A DNA stretch of 64,000 nucleotides from Achromobacter dolens (GCF_902859745.1 NZ_CADIJW010000015.1:1-64000); one strand, 5' to 3'; positions 36,560-48,221 are shown, counted from the first letter of the stretch. Program-made: numbers and translations. Notes: generated from the letters alone by a model not told the origin.

Positions 36560-37546
36560 TCAGTTGGCCTCGATGCCGGCGTCCTTGACGATGCCGGCCC
36601 AGCGCGTGATCTCGCCCTTGACCATGGCATCGGTCTCGGCGGGCGTGGAGACCAGCGGATCGAAGCCCTCGCGGCGCATGCGTTCGGACAGCTCGGGCGA
36701 TTGCAGCGCCTGCGCCAGCCTGGCGTTGAGTGTGTCCACCACCGCCTGCGGCGTGCCGGCGGGCGCGCTGATCACGAACCAGGTGGTGAAGGCGTAGCCG
36801 GGCAGGCCGGACTCGGCGATGGTGGGCACGTCCGGCAGCAGCGGCGAACGCGTGGTGCCGGTGACGCCCAGCGCCTTGAGCTTCTTGCCGTCGACCTGCG
36901 GCTTGGCCGCGGACAGCACGGGGAAGCTCATCTGCACCTGGCCGCTGATGGTGTCCACCATGGCCGGACCGCCGCCCTTATAGGGCACGTGCAGCATCTG
37001 CGTGCCCGACACCGACTTGAACAGCTCGGCAGCCATGTGGAAGGTGCTGCCGGTGCCGGCCGAGCCGAAGCTCAGCTCATTGGCGGGACGCGCGCGGATG
37101 TAGTCGAGCAGTTCCTTGACATTGTTCACCGGCAGCGACGGCGATACCGTCAGCACGTGCTGCGAGGTGCCCACCGTGCCGACCGAGCGCAGGTCGCGCG
37201 CGGTGTCGAACGGCATGGAACGGAACAACGCCGGGTTGATCGCCAGCGACATGGTGTTGATGGCCAGCGTGTAGCCGTTCGGCTCGGCGCGGGCCACCGC
37301 GGCCATGCCGATATTGCCGGATGCGCCGGCGCGGTTCTCGACGATCACGCTCTGGCCCAGGGTCTTGCCCCAGGCCTCGGAGATCAGGCGGGCGGCGATG
37401 TCCACGCTGCCGCCGGGCGCGAACGGCACCATCAGGGTGACGGGCCGCTGGGGAAAGGCGTCGGCCGCGAGGGCCGGCGCCATCCAACAGGAAGCGGCGG
37501 CGGCAAGCGCGAGCAGGCTGCGCAATAGATGATGAAGGGTCTTCAT
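36560..37546 (-). CDS. Bug/TctC-family periplasmic solute-binding protein
   Basis: 328 residues from ATG 37546, with a signal peptide ending at APALAADAF. Motifs: VTLMVPFAPGGSVDIAAR, GQSVIVENRAGASGN and RAEPNGYTLAINT, plus the FGSAGTGSTFHMAAE and HVPYKGGGPAMVD blocks of the family. It is the first gene of the minus-strand unit containing leuCD and is divergent from a LysR regulator. The likely ligand is therefore the carboxylate metabolised by the LeuCD-like enzyme. Confidence 0.9.
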   Translation of the reverse strand: MKTLHHLLRSLLALAAAASCWMAPALAADAFPQRPVTLMVPFAPGGSVDIAARLISEAWGKTLGQSVIVENRAGASGNIGMAAVARAEPNGYTLAINTMSLAINPALFRSMPFDTARDLRSVGTVGTSQHVLTVSPSLPVNNVKELLDYIRARPANELSFGSAGTGSTFHMAAELFKSVSGTQMLHVPYKGGGPAMVDTISGQVQMSFPVLSAAKPQVDGKKLKALGVTGTTRSPLLPDVPTIAESGLPGYAFTTWFVISAPAGTPQAVVDTLNARLAQALQSPELSERMRREGFDPLVSTPAETDAMVKGEITRWAGIVKDAGIEAN

Positions 37547-37676
37547 GGGTCGGGTCTCCTCTTGGTCGGCCGCCTGAGGCGGCTCTGTATCGGTCAACCC
37601 AGTGTATAAGCCCACTCCATTCTTATAATTAGTTAAATACCTAAATCTTTATTAAATCCAATTTATAAATCTGCCC
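37547..37676. promoter_or_regulatory. Divergent promoter between the Bug-leuCD unit and LysR
   Basis: 130 nt with an AT-rich core (37605-37670). TTATAATTAGTTAAATACC is a good place for LysR T-N11-A sites, but several overlap and none stands out. It is the only regulatory space available to both genes. Confidence 0.5.
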
Positions 37677-38600
37677 ATGGATGCGCTCTCCGACCTGGCC
37701 TTCTTCTCGCTGCTGGTCAAGCACGGCAACCTGTCCGCGGCCGCGCGCGAGCTGGGGCTGACGCCGCCAGCGGTCAGCACGCGGCTGGCCAAGCTGGAAC
37801 AGCGCCTGGGCGTGCGCCTGCTCAATCGCAGCACCCGCCGCGTCAGCGTCACGCAAGAGGGCGAGCTGTATCTGGCGGAAGGCAGCCGCATCCTGGCCGA
37901 CCTGCAGGCGCTGGAGCGCTCGGTCTCCAGCAGCCGGGCGCAGCCCCAGGGGCTGCTGCGCCTGAACGCCACCTTCGGCTTCGGCCGCGCCTACGTGGCG
38001 CCGGCCGTGTCGGATTTCGCCCGTCAGTATCCGGAAGTGGAGGTGCAGTTGCGCCTGACCGACCGGCCCTTGAACCTGATCGAGGAAGGCTTCGACGTGG
38101 CGGTGCGTTTCGGCGACCTGCCCGACGCGCGCCTGACGGCCCGCAAGATCGCCTCCAACCGGCGCCTGCTGTGCGCCTCGCCGCGCTACCTGGAGACCTT
38201 CGGCGAGCCGCGCGCGCCGGGCGAGCTGCAGCGCCACCGCTGCATCGTGGTGCGCGAGAATGACGTGGCCTACGGCACCTGGCGGCTCGAATCCGGCCAG
38301 CGCGCCGAGACCGTGAAGGTGCGCGGCCCGGTCAGCTCCAACGACGGCCAGAGCGCGCTGGAATGGGCCCTGGACGGCCACGGCATCGTGATGAGATCGG
38401 AATGGGAGACCGCCGAGCACCTGCGGGCCGGCCGCTTGCGGCAGATCCTGCCGGAATGGTCGACGCCGCCGGCCGACATCCACGTGCTGTATCCAGAGCG
38501 CCTGAACCTGCCCGCCAAGACCCTGGCGTTCGTCGATTTCCTGGCGCAGCGCTTCGCCCGCCATCTGCGCGCGCCGGGTTCGCAGGCCGCCGTTTGGTGA
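37677..38600 (+). CDS. LysR-family transcriptional regulator
   Basis: 307 residues. An N-terminal winged helix (FSLLVKHGNLSAAARELGL, then STRLAKLEQRLGVRLLNRSTR) is followed by a LysR substrate-binding domain with LRLNATFGFGR and YPEVEVQLRLTD. It is divergent from the Bug/leuCD/hydrolase unit, the classic layout for an activator responding to a pathway metabolite. The effector is probably the Bug ligand or its product, by inference. Confidence 0.9.
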   Translation: MDALSDLAFFSLLVKHGNLSAAARELGLTPPAVSTRLAKLEQRLGVRLLNRSTRRVSVTQEGELYLAEGSRILADLQALERSVSSSRAQPQGLLRLNATFGFGRAYVAPAVSDFARQYPEVEVQLRLTDRPLNLIEEGFDVAVRFGDLPDARLTARKIASNRRLLCASPRYLETFGEPRAPGELQRHRCIVVRENDVAYGTWRLESGQRAETVKVRGPVSSNDGQSALEWALDGHGIVMRSEWETAEHLRAGRLRQILPEWSTPPADIHVLYPERLNLPAKTLAFVDFLAQRFARHLRAPGSQAAVW

Positions 38601-38618
38601 CGAACGTCCCGCGCGCTG

Positions 38619-39242
38619 TCAGATCTCGTCGATGGCGGTGCTGGCCGGCATGTCGCCGATGGCATAGCGGTCGCGCGTGGTGACGTAGAAGCTGGCGCCA
38701 AAGCGGCCCACCGGAAAATAATCCTGCAGCCGCACGCGCCAGGTGTCCGTGTCGATCAGCCCATCGCGCGCATGCAGCCAGCGCACCTGGCCGATGAAGA
38801 TCTGGCGGCTGGCGGTTTCCAGGGTCTCGAACAGGGTGCATTCGAACGCCACCGGCGCCTGCACGATGCGCGGCGGCGCCACCCGCTGGCTCGGCGCGGC
38901 GTCCAGGCCGGCGTGCGCCAGCTCGCTGACGTCGGCCGGCAGGCGGTCGCCGCAGCGGTGCATTTTCTCGGCCATGGCCTCGTCGGTCAGGTGCACCACG
39001 AATTCGCGATCGCGCGCGATGTTGCGCGCGGTGTCCTTCAGGTTGCCGTCCTCGAGCCGGTTGATGCTGACCATGACGATGGGCGGATCCTCGCCCAGCA
39101 TGTTGAACATGCTGAAGGGCGCGGCATTGACCACGCCGGTTTCGGACAGGGTGGTGATCAGCGCGATCGGCCTTGGCACGATCAGGCTGGCCATCAGCTT
39201 GTAACGCTGGTATTCGGTGATTGAATCGAAGTCGATGTCCAT
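38619..39242 (-). CDS. Flavin reductase-like FMN-binding protein
   Basis: 207 residues with the split-barrel fold of the flavin reductase family. Motifs: LIVPRPIALITTLSETGVVNAAPFS near the start and MLGEDPPIVMVS near 50. FMN or FAD binding is predicted. It starts 1 nt after the GntR gene stop, so the two are one transcript. It may serve a monooxygenase or act on a carbonyl substrate; the pathway is unclear. Confidence 0.85.
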   Translation of the reverse strand: MDIDFDSITEYQRYKLMASLIVPRPIALITTLSETGVVNAAPFSMFNMLGEDPPIVMVSINRLEDGNLKDTARNIARDREFVVHLTDEAMAEKMHRCGDRLPADVSELAHAGLDAAPSQRVAPPRIVQAPVAFECTLFETLETASRQIFIGQVRWLHARDGLIDTDTWRVRLQDYFPVGRFGASFYVTTRDRYAIGDMPASTAIDEI

Positions 39243-39243
39243 G

Positions 39244-40008
39244 TCAGGCCATTCCCAGCATCTGGGCCAGGGTTTGTGCGGGCTGCGGGCGCTCCAGGCT
39301 GATGCGCCGCTCCAGGTCCGCGAGATGGTTGTCGTTGATCTTGACCGCCTCGGCCACCTGCCCCTGCTCCATCAGGTCGACGATCTGCACGTGTTCGCCA
39401 TGCTCGCAGGCGGCGTTGCCGGGCGGTTCATACAGCGCCACGATCAGCGAGCAGCGCGACACCAGTTCGGCCAGGTAGCCGTGCAGGATGGCGTTGCCCG
39501 ACAGCTCGCCCAGGCGCACATGGAAGGCGCTGGCCTGGCGCGCCCAGGCTGGCTGGCCGGCGCGGTGCAGCAAGGCATGCTCGTCGCGCAACTGCTTGCG
39601 CAGCGAGGCGTAATCGGCCTTGGTCGCGCGCGCGGCCGCCAGCGGCAACAGGGCCGCTTCCAGCGCGCGCCGCGCCTCGAAGATCTGGCGCGTGTCCTCG
39701 GGGGTGGGCTCGGCCACCACCGCGCCGCGATTGTGGTGCAGGTCGACCACATGCTCGTGGGCCAGGCGTTGCAGCGCCTTGCGCGCGACCGAGCGCGAAA
39801 CGCCGAAGATGTCGCACAGCGCCGCCTCGGGCAGCTTGGTGCCGGGCGTCAGCCGCTGGCTCATGACACTTTCATAGACCGCCTCGCAGATGCGGCGCTC
39901 CATGTCGGCATCGGGGGCCGTGTCCTCCAGGTGTTCGGACACGGCGGCGGCGGCCCGGCGAGAAGGCGTCGCCCTGGGACGGGATTTGGCGGGATCGCGG
40001 GTAGGCAT
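39244..40008 (-). CDS. GntR-family regulator, FCD (FadR/VanR) subfamily
   Basis: 254 residues from ATG 40008. A basic Ala-rich leader precedes the winged helix (LTPGTKLPEAALCDIFGVSRSVARKALQRL) at about 60-105. A helical FCD effector domain follows, with HVRLGELSGN and a metal-site-like DxxxH region (FHVRLGE and CEHGEHVQIVDL). It probably senses an organic acid. It lies in a unit with the flavin reductase. The deacetylase gene upstream and the ABC transporter divergent to that are its likely targets. Confidence 0.88.
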   Translation of the reverse strand: MPTRDPAKSRPRATPSRRAAAAVSEHLEDTAPDADMERRICEAVYESVMSQRLTPGTKLPEAALCDIFGVSRSVARKALQRLAHEHVVDLHHNRGAVVAEPTPEDTRQIFEARRALEAALLPLAAARATKADYASLRKQLRDEHALLHRAGQPAWARQASAFHVRLGELSGNAILHGYLAELVSRCSLIVALYEPPGNAACEHGEHVQIVDLMEQGQVAEAVKINDNHLADLERRISLERPQPAQTLAQMLGMA

Positions 40009-40042
40009 GGCGGACTCGGTGGCAACGAAGGCAAAGGGTCGA

Positions 40043-41002
40043 TCAACGGGAAGATAGTCCGGGCGCCGGTGGCAGCCCATCGACGTGCGCGCAGATCTGG
40101 CCCGGCGTGGCGAACCAGATCTCGCCCCGGTCGCGCGCGGCCGCCAGCGGGGCCAGCGCCCGGCGCAGGTGCCGCAGGCGGTAGGGCTGCCCCACGATAT
40201 ACGGATGCAGCGCGATGCCCATCACCAGGGGCTGGCGCTGCGCCTGGAGCCGCATTTCCTCGAACTGGTCGAGAATCATATCGGCAAAATCGCGCGCGTC
40301 CATCTTGCGGCCCATGATCATGGGGATGTCGTTCAGCTCCTGCGGGTAAGGAATCGCCCACAGATCGCCGGCGCGCGTGCGCATGCGCGTGGGCTGGTCG
40401 TCGTGGCACCAGTTCAAGGTGTAGCGGTAGCCGGTCTCGGCCAGCAGGTCCGGGGTGGCGCGGCTTTCCGAAATCCACGGCGACAGCCAGCCGGCCGGGG
40501 CGCTGCCGGCGTGGCGGCCGATGCGATCGCGGCAGTGTTCCAGCAACGCCCGTTCCTCGGTTTCGCCCAGCCCCCCCTGGCGATGCGCGTTGCTGTAGCC
40601 GTGGCCGATCAGCTCGTCGCCGCGCGCCAGGCAGGCATCCACCAGCTCAGGACAATGGTCATACAGCGCGGTGTTGATCAGCGCCCCTGCTGGCAGTCCC
40701 AACGCGTCGAACAGTTCCAGGCAGCGCCAGGCGCCCACCCGGTTGCCGTACTCGCGCCAGGCGTAATTGAGCACATCCGGATGCGGCGAGGCCGGCCCCA
40801 GCTCGGCGCCCAGCCCCTCGCCGAAGGCGAAATGCTCGATGTTGAACCCCAGGTAAACGGCCAGCCGCGCGCCGTTGGGCCAGGCGTAGTCCGCGCGGCC
40901 GGTGATGGGCTGGTAGGCGAAACGGTCGTGGCCGGCCAGCGGCGCGGGGGACCAGGGCGCGGCAGGCCCCGTATTAGTGCCTTGAAGCAGGGATGGATTC
41001 AT
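40043..41002 (-). CDS. Polysaccharide deacetylase-fold hydrolase, PuuE/allantoinase-like
   Basis: 319 residues from ATG 41002. It has the NodB fold: LAVYLGFNIEHFAFGEG, YGNRVGAWRCLELFDALGL, GHGYSNAHRQGGLGETEE, SPWISESRATPDLLAETG and IALHPYIVGQPYRLRHL. This layout is that of the urate-pathway allantoinase PuuE and related metal-independent amidohydrolases, rather than true sugar deacetylases. The neighbouring branched-chain-type ABC transporter suggests an imported amide or ureide substrate. It is divergent from that transporter. Confidence 0.8.
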   Translation of the reverse strand: MNPSLLQGTNTGPAAPWSPAPLAGHDRFAYQPITGRADYAWPNGARLAVYLGFNIEHFAFGEGLGAELGPASPHPDVLNYAWREYGNRVGAWRCLELFDALGLPAGALINTALYDHCPELVDACLARGDELIGHGYSNAHRQGGLGETEERALLEHCRDRIGRHAGSAPAGWLSPWISESRATPDLLAETGYRYTLNWCHDDQPTRMRTRAGDLWAIPYPQELNDIPMIMGRKMDARDFADMILDQFEEMRLQAQRQPLVMGIALHPYIVGQPYRLRHLRRALAPLAAARDRGEIWFATPGQICAHVDGLPPAPGLSSR

Positions 41003-41040
41003 TTTGGTGCAAATCCTGATGCATGATTGTGAACAAAAAC

Positions 41041-41066
41041 CCTGTTCTTTTGAAAACAAAAACAGG
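41041..41066. promoter_or_regulatory. CCTGTT / AACAGG inverted pair in the divergent promoter
   Basis: CCTGTTCTTTTGAAAACAAA and then AACAGG sit in the gap between the deacetylase and transporter genes. It is a candidate GntR-type operator; arms are only six bases. Confidence 0.35.
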
Positions 41067-41125
41067 ATCCAACGTCGACAAACCACCGTTTTCCCCCTGG
41101 GGCACGCCACCGAAGCGCGGGTGGC

Positions 41126-41176
41126 ATGGATCTTGCATCGGGAACGGCAGCAGCACCTCTCCCATGCAAGATCCAT
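41126..41176. promoter_or_regulatory. Long 13-bp inverted repeat upstream of the ABC transporter
   Basis: ATGGATCTTGCAT at 41126-41138 and its exact complement ATGCAAGATCCAT at 41164-41176 flank 25 nt. It lies 24 nt before the binding-protein start codon. It may be an operator bound by a dimer or tetramer, or a stable leader hairpin. Chance occurrence of two perfect 13-mers at this spacing is very unlikely. Confidence 0.7.
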
Positions 41177-41199
41177 TCCACTTTTCCAGGAGTGCCCCG

Positions 41200-42390
41200 A
41201 TGCGCCCGACCCGCCGTTCCTTCATGCTCCGCGCCACTGCCGCCGCCCTGTTCGCGGCCGGCCTGGCCGCGCAACCCGCGCTGGCCGCCGATCCCATCAA
41301 GATCGGCCTGATCACCGCCCTGTCGGGTGAATCGGCGCGTGCCGGCGAAGCCTTGACGCGCGGCATGACCATCGCCATCGACGAGATCAACGCCAAGGGC
41401 GGCCTGCTGGGCGGGCGCCAGGTGGTGCTGGTGCGGCGCGACGACGAAGGCAACCCCGCCAAGGGCATGGCCGCCGCGCGCGAGCTGATCTACAAGGAAA
41501 AGGTTGCCGTGCTGTTCGGCGGCCTGGATACCCCGGTGTCGATGGCGATCGTACCCATCGTCAACCAGGAGAAGGTGCCATTCATGGGCCCTTGGGCCGC
41601 CGGCACCGCTATCACGCACAACAAGGGCAACCCCAACTTCGTGTTCCGCGTCTCGGCGATGGACGAGATCGTCGACAGCGCCATGGTGCAGTACGCCCGC
41701 AAGACGTTCCAGAGCGCCAAGCCGGGCATGATCCTGGTGAACAACCCCTGGGGCGAATCGAATGAAAAGGGGCTGGACGCCGCGCTCGCCGCCGCCAAGA
41801 TCACGCCGGCCGGCGTCGAGAAATTCCAGCCCGCCGACCTCGACGTCACGCCGCAACTGAGCCGCCTGAAGGCGGCCGGCGCCGACACGCTGTTCCTGGT
41901 GGGCAATGTCGGGCCCTCGGCGCAGGTGGTGAAGTCGCTGGACCGCATGGGCTGGAAAGTGCCAGTGGTATCGCACTGGGGCCCGGCCGGCGGCCGCTTC
42001 ACCGAATTGGCCGGCCCCAACGCCAAGAACGTGCACTTCGTGCAGACCTACAGCTTCTTCGGCAAACAGGGCCCGGTGGGCGAGAAAGTGATGCAGGCGC
42101 TCAAGGCCAAGTATTCCGACATCAAGGGCCCGCAGGACATCACCCCGGCCGTGGGCGTGGCCAATGCCTACGACGGCATGCAACTGGCGGCGCTGGCGAT
42201 CGCGCAGGCCGGTTCCACCGACGGCGATGCGGTGCGCCAGGGCTTCTACAAGATCGGCAAATACGAAGGCCTGATCAAGACCTACGAGCAGCCCTTCACG
42301 CCGGCCTCGCACGACGCCCTGCGCGAAGACGACTACGTGTGGACGCACTTCGTCGACAACCGCATCCTGCCCGTCAAGGGCGCGCAGTAA
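41200..42390 (+). CDS. Branched-chain-type ABC transporter substrate-binding protein
   Basis: 396 residues from ATG 41200 (CCAGGAG upstream). A signal peptide (RRSFMLRATAAALFAAGL, cleaved near ALAADP) precedes the LivJ-type two-lobe receptor: IKIGLITALSGESARAGEA, then DDEGNPAKGMAAARELI and GPQDITPAVGVANAYDG. Homologues bind amino acids, amides and aromatic acids, so the ligand is open. It is the first gene of a three-gene transporter operon divergent from the PuuE-like hydrolase. Confidence 0.9.
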   Translation: MRPTRRSFMLRATAAALFAAGLAAQPALAADPIKIGLITALSGESARAGEALTRGMTIAIDEINAKGGLLGGRQVVLVRRDDEGNPAKGMAAARELIYKEKVAVLFGGLDTPVSMAIVPIVNQEKVPFMGPWAAGTAITHNKGNPNFVFRVSAMDEIVDSAMVQYARKTFQSAKPGMILVNNPWGESNEKGLDAALAAAKITPAGVEKFQPADLDVTPQLSRLKAAGADTLFLVGNVGPSAQVVKSLDRMGWKVPVVSHWGPAGGRFTELAGPNAKNVHFVQTYSFFGKQGPVGEKVMQALKAKYSDIKGPQDITPAVGVANAYDGMQLAALAIAQAGSTDGDAVRQGFYKIGKYEGLIKTYEQPFTPASHDALREDDYVWTHFVDNRILPVKGAQ

Positions 42391-42408
42391 GCGCGAGGGG
42401 AGAGACGC

Positions 42409-43286
42409 ATGCTGTGGATGTCCGCCATCGTCAGCGGCCTGGGCCTGGGTAGCATGTATGGGCTGATGGCCCTGGGCTTCTACCTGACCTACGCCGTATC
42501 CGGCACGGTCAACTTCGCCCAGGGCAGCTCCATGATGCTGGGCGCGGTGCTGACCTTTACCTTTGCGCAGACGCTGGGCTGGCCGCTGCTTGCCGCCTTG
42601 CCGCTGGCGCTGGCCTTGTGTGCGTTGTATGGCCTGGTGGTCGAGCGGCTGGCGGTCCGACCGTTCGCCAGCCGCGGCTCGAACGCCTGGCTCATGTCGA
42701 CGGTGGCCTTGGGCATCGTGCTGGACAACCTGGTGATGTTCACCTTCGGCAAGGAGCCGCGCAGCCTGCCGTCTCCGCTGGCGCAAGCGCCGCTGGAAAT
42801 CGGCGGCCTGGGGTTGGGCGTGTATCCGCTGCAACTGCTGATCCCGCTGGTCGGACTGGCATTGGCCGCCGCCCTGCACGCCTTGTCGCGACGCACGCGC
42901 TGGGGCGTGGCACTGTTGGCCGTGGTACAGAATCCCAACGCCGCGCGGCTGATGGGCATCCCGGTGCGGCGCGCCATCATGGCCGCCTTTGCCGTCTCGA
43001 CGCTGTTCGCGGGCGTGGCCGGCGCGCTGGTCGCGCCGCTGTTCAACGTGCAGGCCGACATGGGCACCCTGTTCGGACTGAAGGCCTTCGTGGTCGCCAT
43101 CCTGGGCGGCATCACCAGCGCCTGGGGCGTCATGCTCGCCGGCCTGCTGTTCGGCGTGGCCGAAGGGTTGATCACCGTCGCCCTGGGTTCCGGCTATACC
43201 CAGATCATCAGCTTTGCGCTGGTCATCGCCATTCTGGCCATGCGGCCCAACGGATTGTTCGGCCGCGCGGCCGTGAGGAAAGTCTG

Positions 43287-43287
<1 letters not shown>
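42409..43287 (+). CDS. Branched-chain-type ABC permease, LivH type
   Basis: 292 residues with about eight membrane segments. The LivH motifs YGLMALGFYLTYAVSGTVNFAQG and AILGGITSAWGVMLAGLLFG are present. It forms the transport channel with the LivM part of the next gene. The stop at 43285-43287 overlaps the next ATG by one base. Confidence 0.9.
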
Positions 43288-45776
<2,489 letters not shown>

Positions 45777-45830
45777 GAATCGACCGGAGCCTGGCGCGGC
45801 GCGGGCGCGCCAGGCTCCGCGCCAGAACGC

Positions 45831-46805
45831 TCAGGCGGACTCGCCGCCCAGCCGCGCGCCCTCGCGCACGATGCCGCAGCGCTTGTAGGCGCGCATCACC
45901 ACGCCCACTTCGCTGGCCAGCACGCCATCGAGTTCGCCAAGCCTGCGCGTGACCACGTCCCACAAGTTCAGGCTGTCGCGGCACAGCACATGCCAGAACA
46001 GTTGCGAAGCGCCGCTGGTGCCGAACAGGCAGCGCGTGTTCGGGTCCAACGCCAGGTGCGCGGCCAGGGCATCGACCGCCTGCGGCCGCACCTGCACGGA
46101 GATCACCGCCTCCACCGGAAAGCCCACCAGGGCCGGTTCGACCTCCACGCGGAAGCTCAGCGCGCGCCGCTCGACCAAGTGCTGCAACAGGCGCTGGGCG
46201 GTGGGCTCGCTGACGTCGGCATGGGCCGACAACTCAGCCAGGCTGGCGCGGCCGTCGCGCATCAGGTGGGCGACGATGCGCTGTTCAGATTCGGTCAACG
46301 CCGCCGGCGGCTGCGCCATCGCGGACTCCGGCCCCTCGGCGGCGGCATCGCCAGCCCGGATGCGCCACTGGCCGGCGCGGCGAAATGGCCGCAGCACCAA
46401 CCGTGCCTCCACGTGCTCGACCCCGTCGATGGACGGCAGCACGCGCGTCACCACGTCGGGCATGTCGGCCGCGTCCGGCAGCGTCAGTTCCGCCATCAGG
46501 TCGGCCGTGCCGGCCAGCGTCACGACCAACTGGGTAATGCCGAGACTCGCCAGGGCCTCGGCCGCTTCGGCCACGCGCCCAGAACGGCAGCGCACCCAGG
46601 CGTGCAACACCACGCCGCGGCCCGTGGCCAGCGGGTCGGCCTCCGCAATGACGCGCAGGGCGTCGGCATCCATCAGCCGCTTGATCCGGCGCGCCACCGT
46701 GCGCTCGGCGATGCCGGTGGCCGCGCCCAGCTCGCGCCAGGAGGCGCGCGGCTCGGCCTGCAGGGCGATCAGGCAGGCCAAATCGGTGTCATCGAGCGCC
46801 GGCAT
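45831..46805 (-). CDS. Double-length Lrp/AsnC-family regulator
   Basis: 324 residues from ATG 46805, about twice the usual size. The first unit (1-150) has a helix-turn-helix ASWRELGAATGIAERTVARRIKRL and a RAM-like ligand domain. The second (about 172-315) repeats the plan with ASLAELSAHADVSEPTAQRLLQHL and FRVEVEPALVGFPVEAVIS. Tandem Lrp proteins are known but uncommon; such a monomer could bind as a pseudo-dimer. It is divergent from an MHS transporter and amidase, its probable targets. Confidence 0.88.
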   Translation of the reverse strand: MPALDDTDLACLIALQAEPRASWRELGAATGIAERTVARRIKRLMDADALRVIAEADPLATGRGVVLHAWVRCRSGRVAEAAEALASLGITQLVVTLAGTADLMAELTLPDAADMPDVVTRVLPSIDGVEHVEARLVLRPFRRAGQWRIRAGDAAAEGPESAMAQPPAALTESEQRIVAHLMRDGRASLAELSAHADVSEPTAQRLLQHLVERRALSFRVEVEPALVGFPVEAVISVQVRPQAVDALAAHLALDPNTRCLFGTSGASQLFWHVLCRDSLNLWDVVTRRLGELDGVLASEVGVVMRAYKRCGIVREGARLGGESA

Positions 46806-46881
46806 TAGGGGCTTACCCTTACTTGACGTGACTATATTCATTAATCTAACGTTCGCGCATTGATAAAAACACAAAATTAAA

Positions 46882-46896
46882 TGGTCTATTTGACCA
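46882..46896. promoter_or_regulatory. TGGTC-N5-GACCA palindrome upstream of the MHS transporter
   Basis: TGGTCTATTTGACCA, with perfect 5-bp arms, lies 20 nt before the transporter start codon in the divergent gap with the Lrp-type gene. It is a good operator candidate for that regulator. Confidence 0.55.
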
Positions 46897-46916
46897 AAAA
46901 TAAAATCGAGGACGTT

Positions 46917-48221
46917 ATGAGCACCCCTTCCGCCACCCTGCGCGCCTCGCAGGGGGCAAACGCCGCGCCCGTGTCGCGCGCCCGCACGATTCTGGCCGGT
47001 AGTGTAGGCAATGCGGTGGAATGGTTCGACTGGACCATCTATGCGTCATTCGCCATCTTCTTCTCCAAGCAGTTCTTCCCCGAGGGCAACGAGACCGCCG
47101 CGCTGCTGGCGACCTTCGGCATTTTCGCCGTCGGCTTCTTCATGCGCCCGGTCGGCGGCTGGGTGCTTGGCATCTTCTCCGACCGCTACGGCCGCAAGGC
47201 CGCCCTGGGCCTGACCATCCTGATGATGGCCGGCGGTTCGCTGATCATCGCCATCACCCCGACCTATGCCACCATCGGCCTGGCCGCCCCGCTGCTGCTG
47301 ACCGCCGCGCGCCTGCTGCAAGGCCTGTCGCTGGGCGGAGAGTATGCCTCGGCCACGACCTTCCTGGCGGAAATGGCGCCGCCCAACAAGCGCGGTTTTT
47401 ACTCCAGCTTCGTCTTCTTCAGCGCCGCCGTGGGCATCCTGGCCGCGTCGGCGGTGGGCTGGCTGCTGACTTCGACCCTGACCAAGGCCGAGATGGCCGA
47501 CTGGGGCTGGCGCATTCCGTTCTTCCTGGGCGCGCTGGGCGGCCTGGCCGGCATGTGGATCCGCCGCGCGGTCCCCGAAACCGAGGCGTTCTCGCACGCC
47601 AAGAAAGCCGGCGTCGAAAAACAGCCGCTGCGCACCCTGCTGCGCGAGCACCCGCGTGAGGTGCTGCGCATCGTCGGCTTCTCGATCCTGACGACGTTTG
47701 CCTTCTATATCTTCGTGGCGTATGTGCCGACCTACGCCATCCGCCAGGTCAAGGCCGATCCGCAGGTGGCGTTCGCCGCCAACACCGTCGCGCTGATCGT
47801 CTTCATGCTGGTGCAGCCCGTGTTCGGCATGCTCTCGGACCGCATCGGCCGCAAGCCGCAGCTGATCTTCTTCGCCGCCGGCTACCTGGTGTTCTTCTAC
47901 CCGCTCATGACCACGCTGGGTCCGTCATTCGGCTCGATTCTTGCCGTGGAGCTGTTCGGCCTGGTGCTGTATGCCATGTACACGTCGATCGCGCCGGCCA
48001 TCATGTCCGAGCAGTTTCCCACCAGCGTGCGCGCCGTCGGTATCGGCACGCCCTACAACCTGGTCGTGGCGCTGCTGGGCGGCACCACGCCCTACCTGCT
48101 GACCTGGCTGCAAAGCAAGGGCATGGAGCGCTGGTTCTTCTATTACGTGCTGGCCGGCGCCGTCATCACGCTGATCACGTTCATCCGCATGCCCGAGACC
48201 CGGGGCCAATCGCTCAAGTAA
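46917..48221 (+). CDS. MFS transporter, metabolite:H+ symporter (MHS) family
   Basis: 434 residues from ATG 46917, twelve membrane segments. MHS hallmarks: GNAVEWFDWTIYASFA in the first helix, GIFSDRYGRKAALGL in loop 2-3, LLQGLSLGGEYASATTFLAE and GMLSDRIGRKPQL in loop 8-9. Relatives take up dicarboxylates, ketoglutarate, shikimate or proline betaine. It is followed by a terminator and an amidase gene; both may use the same substrate class. Confidence 0.9.
   Translation: MSTPSATLRASQGANAAPVSRARTILAGSVGNAVEWFDWTIYASFAIFFSKQFFPEGNETAALLATFGIFAVGFFMRPVGGWVLGIFSDRYGRKAALGLTILMMAGGSLIIAITPTYATIGLAAPLLLTAARLLQGLSLGGEYASATTFLAEMAPPNKRGFYSSFVFFSAAVGILAASAVGWLLTSTLTKAEMADWGWRIPFFLGALGGLAGMWIRRAVPETEAFSHAKKAGVEKQPLRTLLREHPREVLRIVGFSILTTFAFYIFVAYVPTYAIRQVKADPQVAFAANTVALIVFMLVQPVFGMLSDRIGRKPQLIFFAAGYLVFFYPLMTTLGPSFGSILAVELFGLVLYAMYTSIAPAIMSEQFPTSVRAVGIGTPYNLVVALLGGTTPYLLTWLQSKGMERWFFYYVLAGAVITLITFIRMPETRGQSLK

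Noticed and set aside
42618-43286. Upstream extension of the LivM-G-F frame
   Set aside because: It overlaps livH in another frame and has no permease features; the start at 43287 has the normal motif.
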